Source: Pseudomonas sp. GM41(2012) (GTDB lineage Bacteria; Pseudomonadota; Gammaproteobacteria; Pseudomonadales; Pseudomonadaceae). Taken from it: a DNA stretch of 64,000 bases. A program made the position numbers and the translations under genes. Where the stretch lies: positions 186,001 through 250,000 of the forward strand of contig NZ_AKJN02000007.1 in the NCBI RefSeq assembly GCF_000282315.2, read 5' to 3'. Shown here piece by piece: positions 7,894-17,100 of the stretch. Each line of letters begins with the position of its first letter. Position 1 is the stretch's first letter. The notes below the pieces were generated by a model, which was not told the DNA's origin, ran no database searches, and saw only the letters and a list, made by a program, of their open reading frames with translations.

Positions 7894-9444
7894 ATGACCC
7901 GCGAGCCACTGTCCTTGTCATTCAACCCGGCGGGTATCGAACTCGATCGCCGTCAGGGTTTGAGTCGTCAGCTCTATCAAGCCTTGCGGGTGCGGGTTCT
8001 CGACGGTCGGCTGGCCAGCGGTACGCGATTACCGGCCAGTCGCGATCTGGCGGCGGCGTTGTCGATTTCCCGAAACAGCGTGGTCCGCGCCTACGATCAG
8101 CTCTACGCCGAGGGCTTTATTGAAGGACGTGTGGGTGACGGGACATATGTCGCGCAATTGCCTCAATCCGTGTTGCCGGTGAAAAAACTATCCACAAAAG
8201 TATCCACAGGGTTGTCAACAGGGTTACCCACAGCCTTATCCACAAATTGGCTGGATTTACCTGTGGTTTCATCCAGCAAAGTTATCCACAGCGGTGCACT
8301 CGGGCGCGTGGAAAAGAACCATTTGGCCTTGCCGCCGAGTGGTCCGCCCCGTGCGTTTCGGGTCGGTGTTCCGGCGTTCGACCTGTTTCCTTTCGAGGTT
8401 TGGGCCAAGCTGAATGCGGCTTTCTGGCGTAAACCGGATCTGCAGCAGTTGTGTTATGGCGATCCGGCAGGCGACGCGCGTTTGCGCGGCCTGATTGCCG
8501 CGTATTTGCGCAGCTCCCGGGGGATGCAGTGCACGGCTGAGCAAATAGTGATCACCAGTGGCGCACAGCAGGGGATTAGCCTTTGTGCACAGCTGCTGGT
8601 AGAGCCGGGCGATGGCGTGGCGATCGAGAATCCGGGGTATCGGGCGGCGGGTCATGCGTTCGCCGTGGCCGGTGCGCGATTGCACGGGGTGGCGGTGGAC
8701 AGCGACGGTATCGACTGCACCGAATTGAACGGGCTCGACGATTGTCGATTGGCCTATGTCACGCCGTCGCATCAATACCCGACCGGGGTGGTGATGAGTC
8801 TGGCGCGGCGGCTGGAGTTGTTGGCCTGGGCCGAGCGAACCGAGGGTTGGATCGTCGAGGATGATTACGATGGCGAGTACCGTTACAGCGGCGCGCCACT
8901 GGCCCCATTGGCTGCGCTTGATCGCCACGGGCGGGTTCTCTACGTCGGCACGTTCGGCAAAGTGGCTTTCCCGGCATTGCGCCTGGGTTATCTGGTGCTG
9001 CCACCGGCACTGGTAGACGCTTTCGCCCAGCGTCGCGCGGTCGATGTTCGGCATTCCGAGGTGAGCACTCAGGCCGTCATGGCCGAGTTCATGGCGGCCG
9101 GGCATTTCCAGCGGCACATCCGCCGCATGCGCCGCGCCGCGTTGAGTCGTCGCAATACACTTCTTGCCAACTGGCCCTCGGACATTCCCGGGGTTGGCAG
9201 CCTGCCGAGTGTGGCGGCAGGGCTGCACCTGACGGTGGCGGTCGACACTCAGGCCCGCGAACGCGAACTGATTGAAGCCGCCGCCAGCGTCGATGTCGAG
9301 ATCAATGGCCTGAGCAGCTACTGGTTGCCGGATTCGAGCACTCCGGCGGATCAGCGAGCGGGGCTGGTGCTCGGTTTTGCGGCGGTGCCGGAAGCGGCCA
9401 TCGAATCAGCACTTGCGCGTTTGCGCAGTGCCTGGCGTCGGTAA
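7894..9444 (+). CDS. MocR-type (GntR-HTH plus aminotransferase domain) transcriptional regulator
   Basis: 516 residues. An N-terminal GntR winged helix (GLSRQLYQALRVRVLDGRL ... LPASRDLAAALSISRNSVVRAYDQL ... GDGTYVA, residues ~22-88) is joined by a long linker (about 89-145) to a fold-type I aminotransferase domain with ITSGAQQGI, VEDDYDGEYRY and the PLP lysine in GTFGKVAFPALRLGYLV. Such proteins use PLP as an effector-binding cofactor and usually activate a divergent operon, here the PaiB-GNAT-GNAT set (inference). The linker is unusual: a four-residue repeat (LSTK, VSTG, LSTG, LPTA, LSTN) encoded by 12-base units each containing a DnaA-box-like sequence. Confidence 0.92.
   Translation: MTREPLSLSFNPAGIELDRRQGLSRQLYQALRVRVLDGRLASGTRLPASRDLAAALSISRNSVVRAYDQLYAEGFIEGRVGDGTYVAQLPQSVLPVKKLSTKVSTGLSTGLPTALSTNWLDLPVVSSSKVIHSGALGRVEKNHLALPPSGPPRAFRVGVPAFDLFPFEVWAKLNAAFWRKPDLQQLCYGDPAGDARLRGLIAAYLRSSRGMQCTAEQIVITSGAQQGISLCAQLLVEPGDGVAIENPGYRAAGHAFAVAGARLHGVAVDSDGIDCTELNGLDDCRLAYVTPSHQYPTGVVMSLARRLELLAWAERTEGWIVEDDYDGEYRYSGAPLAPLAALDRHGRVLYVGTFGKVAFPALRLGYLVLPPALVDAFAQRRAVDVRHSEVSTQAVMAEFMAAGHFQRHIRRMRRAALSRRNTLLANWPSDIPGVGSLPSVAAGLHLTVAVDTQARERELIEAAASVDVEINGLSSYWLPDSSTPADQRAGLVLGFAAVPEAAIESALARLRSAWRR
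8188..8290 (+). repeat. 12-bp tandem repeat of DnaA-box-like units inside the MocR linker
   Basis: Five units start exactly 12 bases apart at 8188, 8200, 8212, 8224 and 8236 (CTATCCACA, GTATCCACA, TTGTCAACA, TTACCCACA, TTATCCACA); a further TTATCCACA stands at 8282. Two copies match the DnaA-box consensus TTATNCACA exactly and three differ at one position. The array lies in the codons for the interdomain linker. Confidence 0.8.
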
Positions 9445-9473
9445 AAAGGCTGGTCGGCAGAACAGCCCTTTTA
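9443..9473. terminator. Bidirectional terminator between MocR gene and giant protein gene
   Basis: AAAAAGGCTG, a ten-base loop and CAGCCCTTTT form a hairpin with A/T tracts on both sides, placed between two convergent stop codons. Confidence 0.75.
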
Positions 9474-9477
9474 CGGG

Positions 9478-12400
9478 TCACTGGGGCTCGAGTGTCAGAA
9501 ACAGTGATTGGGTGGACGCACTGGTGATTCGACGCAGGACGTAGTCAATCGGCTGAAGGGTGGCCAGCTGTTGCCGAAGTTCGGGCGCCAGTGTCGCCAG
9601 GTATTTTTCAGATACTTTCAGGTGCGCTGCCGTGGGTTGAGTGGCATTGCTCTCAGGTGTTTCGTAGTGGAAGTGCGCAACCCAGAGTTCCTGGTCATTG
9701 TCGGTGGTGTCGAGAATCCTGTACTCCTGAAAGTAGTCCTTGCGCTCTTTGGTCTTGATCCTGCCTTGCTCGTTGCGGACGATCTTGATCTGTCGGTTCT
9801 CGTGCAGCCATTGAAAGTACGCCTGCCTGGGTTTGCGCTTCTTGAGCATTTTTGTGCGCGTACTGATGCCCTCCTTGCGGAGCCTGTTGGCCCTTTCACG
9901 CATCTCCTGGCTCAGGCTTGACAGGGGAGGAGGTTGTTCACCGGAATTTCTGATGTTGCTCATGGCCTGGTCAACGTTTGTCGCGGACTCTTCCAGTTTG
10001 CGCGCCTGTTGATCGAACAGATCCTGCACATCGGCAGGGATTCGGTTCGCACGTTCGGCGTCCCAGTTGGTGTGTCTGATGAAGTCGTTTGCGTCCACGT
10101 TGAGTTTCGAGGCGGCAGAGATGGTAGCGATATCGTCCAGGACGGGTCTGGCGGGCTGAGCGCTTTTGGGGACGAGTTTCTGCAACGTCTCCTCTTCTTT
10201 CACCTGCTCGGGTGTTTGGGCTGCTTCGCTTTCCACGTCCCGTGGACGGGTCTTGGTGACTTTGACCTTGGGCCGCGAAGGCCCTGCAACAACAGGTTGG
10301 GCAGGTTTCGGAAGGAAAGACTCTTCGGCCTCGGGAAGCGGGTCATCGAGCTGGGTCAGCGTCAGTGCCTGAAATTCCGTGATCAATGCTTGAAGGTGGT
10401 CGAGAGGCGTTTGGCGGACCATCCCGGGATACAGGGTTGGCAGGTCCTGGATGCGCTGATGGATATCGGCATAGATGTCGGCCAGCCTGGACAGTTTGTT
10501 GATGTACTCCTCGGACGGTTTGCTCGCGCTTGGCTGTTTCATCATCTCGGCAACTTCATGGCTGGCGTCGGCGGCGTCGACCACGATGCTGGCGGTTGCT
10601 GCTCGAGCCTGGGGCATGGCCTCGTCAGATGTCTCTTGAATGCACAGTTCGTAGGCCATACCGATTTCGTTGGCCTTGAAGTCCAGTCGCGTGAATTTTG
10701 GCATGAGCCTTGTGAGGTCCTGGATTCGGGTGAGCCCTGCGCGGCCTAGTACCTTGAGGCCCGCCAGAGTGGCTTTTGCCAGCTCAAGCCGTTCAACAAT
10801 GGCGTCACCTAGTGCAGTTGCCTGTTGGATGGCGACCAGGTTCCCGGACACCGGATCAACACTGTTGAAAGGGGCCTGTTCCACGAGTGTTTGCATGACC
10901 TGAGCGTATTGGTTTTTCTTCATCGTGAACCAGAGTGCCAAGAACTTTTCCTGCACGGTGGTGAGGCGCAACAGCGTGTAGGTGTAACCGGTTTCACCGC
11001 CCAGCGAGCGCCATTCGCGTAGCTGTTCGAGGGCCCCTCCATAGCTTTTGATCCGCTCATCGAGCTTGTCGGTGTAAAACCGGGACGCTGTTTCGAAGTT
11101 CTCGTCGGTCGCCTTGTGCATAGCGCTCTGAAGGCCATCGAGTGCTGCCTGATGGGTTTGTTCCTGGCTCTTGAATGTCTCTATCTGAGTATTCAGCTCT
11201 TGTTTGCGGGTTTCCTTTGCTTGCTTCAAGGCTTTCAAACGGCTTTTCGGACCACCACCGCGCAGCCGCAGCCGCGTATCGACATACCACTTGCCGTGCT
11301 GGTCATGAGCCAGCAACGGGCCCGGACGCATGGGTTCCTTTGGATTGAGGAGCTGCACTTCCTCGTCCTCATCGATGCGGACCTGGAACCAGCGCTCGCC
11401 GACCTGGGCGTAGTTTGTACTGTCGAGTTGATACAGGTGGGGCGTTTTCTCATTCATTATGATCAGCTCGGTGCTGTTCAAATCCGGCGCAGAGACTTTG
11501 AGCGTGTCTAGATATGTGCCCAGTGAAGGGCCTGAGCGACGAGGGACCGATACACCGATCTCCAGAGATGAGGAATGGCTGGCGCTCAGTTCAGCGGAGA
11601 ATACCAGGGGGTCCATGGAAATCGTTGCAGGCGCAGGCTTGGGTAACGGACGTGGCGCTGGAGGTGGCGGCAACTTCCACGCCGGTTTCTTGCGTGTATG
11701 CCCAGTCCATTCGCGATGACGCTGCTCGTAAGCGCGGTGAACCAGTAACACCGCGAGTGTCACCAGCACATCTCCCAATGAATTCCATTCGACCAGCGTG
11801 TCGCCTTGTTCGTGAGCGTCGAGTGCTTGCTGGATTTCGCCGATGCTTTGCCATACCCAGACGGCAGTCCCCACAGGCCCGCTCAAGAAGGTCGAGGCAA
11901 CGTTGAAAATCGCCCAGGCGCTGTCCTTCAAGAGTGCCCAGCGTCTTTCGCCATTGGACAGTGATTGCCGATCCGCCTGCTCGACCATCGTGCTGGCGTT
12001 GCTTTTATACAGTGCGGACAGTATGTCGCCGGTGATTTCTTCGGTTCCCAGGTCGATAGGCCCGGCCAGGTCCAGAGTGAGGAGCGTATCGATACCGGAT
12101 TGAGTCGCCAGCCATGGTGAAGGCAGCCCCACGGGAAAGACGTATTGCGCATATTCGAAGCTCAGCGCCGGGGTCGGGAGCCAGGCCAGTACGCAATCGC
12201 GCAGCTCACCCGGTTGATGCAGGGCGTAAACCAGGTTTGCCTGCGAGACAAACTGCAATAAAGGTTGCTCAAGCAGTGGCCGGTAAAGCAGGCAGGGAGC
12301 GTCTGTTTTCTGCCTTGGGCCGATGATGAACATGTTAGTAACGGTGTCACCGTCAGACAGCAGGCGATGCCGAGGCGTGAACGTGAGGGGGCGAATCACG

Positions 12401-14064
12401 ATATCGGAATGGCCTTGTCGCGGTTTTCCCTGAGCGACATCCATTAACTCGCGGATGTAGCGATAACCCGTTTCATCGAGCCCGCCGTCCTGTTGAAGCA
12501 TGCACTCCAGCGCTTTGAGCCGCAGCAAGTCGGGCAGTTGATTGACGTAGCGCTGTTTCTGGAGCGCGGCTTGCGCCGGATCATCGATCAGCTTGTTCTT
12601 GAGCAGCTGCGGGTAGCTCTTGCCGATGTTGACTTGGGAGGCCATGGCAGTCAGGTAACCAACAGTCAGCCATTGGGGGACCAAAGCTTTGTTTTTGAAA
12701 TGCAGTTCTGCCAGGTAGGGCGCGGTATTTTGCAGGGCGAAATCCCCCAGGCTTTCGATATGCCGGTCATGCGGGTTGGGCAACGTGAGCCCGCCGACGA
12801 TGACGCTGTTGGTGACCGTGATTTGCAGGTCGTCAAGCGGCAGTTGCGCGGCCCCTTCGCTGGCTTTGTCCTTGACGATGGCTTCACGCATTGTGGTCTG
12901 CGCGTACTCACTGATCAGCGGGATATCGTTCAGGCCTGAGGTATTTCGCAGTTTCCCCAGGCGGGAGAGGCCGTGGCTGTAGTCTTGCAGGTGACTGGCC
13001 GAGGCGTTGGATAACCAATCGGGAATGGCCGCCTCAAGCTGCTCGATGCGGTTCTTGTCGGTAGAGCTGAAATGTCCTGCCGGGGTGACTGCCGTGCGCA
13101 AACCAGGGGTTGTTCTGGCCCCGGCGGTCGAAACCGAGGGGATGAATGCGTTGATGGCATCCATTTGAGAGGCGATCAGCGCCCAGGCCATATGATCGAA
13201 AATGTTGCCGTCTGGTTCGACCAATCGCCACTGGAGCGTGCGACCCGACAGGTCCATGTCGATCCGGGCGGGCAGCGACGCGCCCAGTTGCTCCAGAGAG
13301 TCGAAGGCCTCGTAGCCGCCTTCGATGGTGAACAGCATGATCAGTTCGCGCTGTTTGTGAGTTGCCTTCAGGACAATCGAACCTCCCAGCATGAGGTGGG
13401 TGGTGTTGGTGGTTTCGCTGTTGTCCACGTCGATCAGGCAGGCTTTGATGCCGGGGATTTCAGTGTTTTTCAACGCCCGTTCGGTTTTGTCCGGATAGTT
13501 GTAAACGGCACGGGCGACGGTGCATTGGTCGGCATCCCAGCCCTTTATCTGTTGGACATTGAACGCGTTTCTCAGCGTCTCGCAGAGCCCATGCCAGCGG
13601 GGTTGACCGTTGACCGTCTCATTCCAGAAAGCCAGTTCGCGCTGTTGAAACTCGACGGATAGCAGGGGGGTGTGATCGTTCAGCAGTTGGGCAATGTCTT
13701 CGACACTGACAGCGAGATGAACGGGAGACCTGATAAGGGGATCGTGCGTCAGGAAGTGCTCACCTTCGATGAAATTCGCGACACCTGCGCTCCAGCTCAG
13801 ATGCACCAGCGCTTGGGTCAATGTCTCCATGTATGGCGAGTCGGCACTCAAGGTTCCATCCTCCATGCGCCATCCTGGCGTGACGATCAGTGTTTGATCG
13901 GGATCGATGTCGAGCTGCGGATAAAGCTGTTTCAGGGCTTCGCGCAGCACCTGCGAGCTGACGTCGTTGAGGGTGGGGCCCTGACTGGTCAGGCTGGCCA
14001 GATTACTTCTGTCCAGCAGCAGGGTTGCGTTGCTTGGGGGGGTGGCTGTGGATACTTGTGTCAT
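9478..14064 (-). CDS. Giant DUF6543/dermonecrotic-toxin-domain-like protein, paralogue 1
   Basis: About 1528 residues from ATG 14064, eight bases from an AAGGA site (ATG 14070 is a close alternative). No signal peptide. Recognisable blocks: an N-terminal ALKQLYPQLDIDPD / EGEHFLT module, a central region with IPDWLSNAS, GYRYIRELMD, TNMFIIGP and PCLLYRPLLEQPL, then a hydrophobic stretch at about residues 715-780 (SAWAIFNVASTFLSGPVGTA) that could enter a membrane, a GERWFQVRI ... RLRLRGGGPKSRLKAL segment, long charged helices with coiled-coil character, and a C-terminal WLHENRQIKIV ... WVAHFHYE module. I recognise this layout from very large Pseudomonas proteins labelled DUF6543 or dermonecrotic toxin domain; function is not established. 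It lies tandem and downstream of its paralogue, with a terminator between. Confidence 0.75.
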   Translation of the reverse strand: MTQVSTATPPSNATLLLDRSNLASLTSQGPTLNDVSSQVLREALKQLYPQLDIDPDQTLIVTPGWRMEDGTLSADSPYMETLTQALVHLSWSAGVANFIEGEHFLTHDPLIRSPVHLAVSVEDIAQLLNDHTPLLSVEFQQRELAFWNETVNGQPRWHGLCETLRNAFNVQQIKGWDADQCTVARAVYNYPDKTERALKNTEIPGIKACLIDVDNSETTNTTHLMLGGSIVLKATHKQRELIMLFTIEGGYEAFDSLEQLGASLPARIDMDLSGRTLQWRLVEPDGNIFDHMAWALIASQMDAINAFIPSVSTAGARTTPGLRTAVTPAGHFSSTDKNRIEQLEAAIPDWLSNASASHLQDYSHGLSRLGKLRNTSGLNDIPLISEYAQTTMREAIVKDKASEGAAQLPLDDLQITVTNSVIVGGLTLPNPHDRHIESLGDFALQNTAPYLAELHFKNKALVPQWLTVGYLTAMASQVNIGKSYPQLLKNKLIDDPAQAALQKQRYVNQLPDLLRLKALECMLQQDGGLDETGYRYIRELMDVAQGKPRQGHSDIVIRPLTFTPRHRLLSDGDTVTNMFIIGPRQKTDAPCLLYRPLLEQPLLQFVSQANLVYALHQPGELRDCVLAWLPTPALSFEYAQYVFPVGLPSPWLATQSGIDTLLTLDLAGPIDLGTEEITGDILSALYKSNASTMVEQADRQSLSNGERRWALLKDSAWAIFNVASTFLSGPVGTAVWVWQSIGEIQQALDAHEQGDTLVEWNSLGDVLVTLAVLLVHRAYEQRHREWTGHTRKKPAWKLPPPPAPRPLPKPAPATISMDPLVFSAELSASHSSSLEIGVSVPRRSGPSLGTYLDTLKVSAPDLNSTELIIMNEKTPHLYQLDSTNYAQVGERWFQVRIDEDEEVQLLNPKEPMRPGPLLAHDQHGKWYVDTRLRLRGGGPKSRLKALKQAKETRKQELNTQIETFKSQEQTHQAALDGLQSAMHKATDENFETASRFYTDKLDERIKSYGGALEQLREWRSLGGETGYTYTLLRLTTVQEKFLALWFTMKKNQYAQVMQTLVEQAPFNSVDPVSGNLVAIQQATALGDAIVERLELAKATLAGLKVLGRAGLTRIQDLTRLMPKFTRLDFKANEIGMAYELCIQETSDEAMPQARAATASIVVDAADASHEVAEMMKQPSASKPSEEYINKLSRLADIYADIHQRIQDLPTLYPGMVRQTPLDHLQALITEFQALTLTQLDDPLPEAEESFLPKPAQPVVAGPSRPKVKVTKTRPRDVESEAAQTPEQVKEEETLQKLVPKSAQPARPVLDDIATISAASKLNVDANDFIRHTNWDAERANRIPADVQDLFDQQARKLEESATNVDQAMSNIRNSGEQPPPLSSLSQEMRERANRLRKEGISTRTKMLKKRKPRQAYFQWLHENRQIKIVRNEQGRIKTKERKDYFQEYRILDTTDNDQELWVAHFHYETPESNATQPTAAHLKVSEKYLATLAPELRQQLATLQPIDYVLRRITSASTQSLFLTLEPQ

Positions 14065-14157
14065 GGTCATTTTCCTTTTTGACCGGAGTAGAGGGCGGCC
14101 GCCAGCACCCGATAATCGGCGTAACAGCCGGTGAGGCGGCGGTCGATGACCGCGATT

Positions 14158-14183
14158 AAAAAGACCCACCGGCAAGGTGGGTC
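14158..14183 (-). terminator. Rho-independent terminator after paralogue 2
   Basis: On the minus strand GGACCCACC, a short loop and GGTGGGTC are followed by TTTTTA, just past the stop codon of the upstream giant gene. It implies that the two giant genes are not simply one transcript. Confidence 0.85.
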
Positions 14184-14194
14184 CGTGGTAATGG

Positions 14195-17100
14195 TCAGGT
14201 GGATGCAGATGCCTGAGAGAAGAACAGCGACCGGGCCAGTTGAGGGCTGATCTCGCTGCGATAGATCCTGATCGCTTCCTGGTCGCTGGTGCTCGCCCCT
14301 ATATCGAAACGGCCAAGCAGCCGTTGCTCACGGGTTTTCAGGTGAGCGGCGGTATAGGACTGAATGCCATCATCGAGCTGCGCGTAGTGAAAATGGGCGT
14401 ACCACAGCACCCGGGCGGTTTTGGCCTCTCGCACTTCGTATTCCTGCAGATAATCCCGGCGCGGCCCTTTGAGTCGACTCCGGTCTTTCACTCGCACGAT
14501 GTCGACTTCGCCTTTGCTGTGTAGCCACTCGACCCGTGCGGCAGTAGGCGGTTGTCGTTTGGTCATCTCAAGCCGCAGGCGATGGCCTGCGGCATAGAGC
14601 TGAGTGGTTTGTTCGGCCAGTTGGGTCAATACCGGTCGTGCGGTGTTCGTATGATCCTGCGTGACATTGCTTTGGATGAGCGCAACGTTGATCGCCTTGG
14701 CGGCGTCTTCAAGGCGAGAGGCCTGCCGGTGGAATGCTTCCTCTATTTCCACCGGGAGCTGCCAGGACTGTTTTGAGTCAGCTTCGGCACGTTGAGTAAA
14801 GGCGGGCAGAGCATCCAGCAGTGATTGTCCTGCCGTTATGCGTGCCCCGGGGTCAGGCAGGCGCGGTCTGGGAGTCTGTGGTTTCTTCGTCTGCCGCTCG
14901 ACCCAGACCCCAAGGGGCTTTTCGTGGAAGGTGGCGATCACCTTGCCGGTGATTGGTGCGGTGACATCCACGAGGGTCGGGTGGCCGGGCGCGGCTTTGC
15001 GGGTATGGCCGATCACGGTGCCTTTGAAGCGCGTCTTGATGGCTCTCTTGTTTGACGCCGATGAGGTGCGTGACGGGCCGGGTGCAGGCTCCAGGCGTCG
15101 CTGCTCGCGCAGCAGGTCCGCCAGATGCCCGACGGTCTGCTGATTGAACTCGTCAATGCGACCTTGCAGTCGCTCAAATTGTTCTTTGGCAATCTGCTCC
15201 GGGTATGTGCCAGCGAAGCTCTGCAGGCGCTGTTCGATGGCGGCGAACTGGTCGACCAGGCTGTTCAAGGCCTCGATCCGGTCACCCGCGCTCAGTACCT
15301 GCTCATCACGGATCAACTCCATTGCGCTATTCACTGTCAGATCGGCATCTTCGACAATCTGCTCGATGGACGCTTTGGCAGCGGACAGTTCGGGCGTTTC
15401 ACCAGGTTTGAGGCACAGCTCGCGGGCGAGGGTGACCTGAAGGGACCTGAGGTCCTGGAGGTCGAATTTGGTTAGTTTCGCTTGATACTCAAGGGACAAC
15501 TGCTCGGCGTTTTTGCCCAGGCGCGTCAATTCCTGGAAGCGCGACTGAGCGAATTCAACCTTCTGAATAATGCCTTGGGTCAGGTCTGACATGGCTTCAA
15601 ACGAGCCAGCGGGAGGAGGAGGGCCGCTGCTTTCCTTCGCATCGAGACGCTCCATGGTCAGACGCAGGGCCTCGACGAATGCCGGGTATTTCTGGTCGAT
15701 CCAGGTTTGGTTGAAAAACAGTTGAGTTCCCAGCATTTCGATCATCGCTTCACGATACTTAGGCACTTCCTCGACCAGATTGAGCGATTTGATTTTCTCG
15801 ATCGTGGTTTCATATTCGTCGTTGCGTGCCTCCAGTTTTTCGAGAAATGTTTCTCGAGTGGCGTCGACTGCATCGGCGGGGGCATTTTTCATGGCGTTGT
15901 AGGCATCGGTAATGCTTTTTCGTTTAGACGCCATCTGTGCATCGAAGTCGGCCAGATAAGTCTTGATGTCGGCGACTCTGGTTGCGTTCGCTTGTTGTAG
16001 TGCCTTGAGCTTGCTTTTCTTGCCGCCGCCACGCAGTCGCAACCTGATGTCAACGAACCATTGACCTGTCGCGTTGTTGATCAACAACGGTCCGTTGATG
16101 GGCGGTTGCTGGCGGGTATCAATGATCTGAACGACCCCATCGTCGTTGACGAAGACCTCGAACCATCGTTCGCCAACCGGGGCATAGTATTTGGACTGAT
16201 GTTCATAAAGGTGTTTGTACACGCCTTCGGTACTGGCCGCTCCGAGTCCTTGCGGTTTGGGGATTTTGTACCGGTCCAGGGTTGGCCCCAGTCCTGCGCG
16301 ATTGCTGTTGAGTACGGTTGTTGGGTGAAGTGAGGTCTGGTGTTCAACTGGCAGATAATCGTCAGCAATATCAGGCAGTTGTATGCTGGCCGGGGTCTGG
16401 ACCGGAGGACTTTTCTCCGTGCCGGCAATGATGGGTTTTTCGGTCGGCGATACGCCGTCTCGCGCGGGTTGGCGTCGGGCGGTCGCCTGGTGAGCCAGCA
16501 CCATGCCCAGGGTCAGGAACAAGTCGGTCAGGGCAGACCATTGTACTGTCGTATCCTGGTTTTCCCGGGCGTCGATGCCTTCTTGCAGATCGTCCAGAAT
16601 CTGCCAGATCCACGCAGCCGTTCCGGCGGTTCGACCGAGAAACGGCAACACGGCGCTGAATATCATCCAGGCGTGTTGTTTGAAACTGGCCCAGCGGCTT
16701 TCGGCATTGGACACCGAATCCCGCTCACCCTTCATGACCAGTGCGTTGGCATTGGCCTTGAACAGTTTCATCAGGCGGTCGTGCTCGATCACTTTCTGCC
16801 CGAACGACACCGGCCCGCTCATCTGCCGGGCAGTGCTTGAGTCGACCAGCAGTTGTGTCAACGTCCAGGCCGAAGGCAATTCCCCCGGGAAGACATACTG
16901 CGAATAGTTGAACCGAACCTTGTCCGGCAACCATGCCAGGGTTGATGCCCGCAGCTCCTTGGAGTGTTTGATCGCATACAGCAGGTTGGCGGCCGTGGGG
17001 TACTGCGTCAGCGGTTTTTCAAGCAGTGGGCGATAGAGAATGCAGGGCCCCTTGACCATGTTCCGTGGCCCGATCACATACATGTTGGTGACTTCATCAG

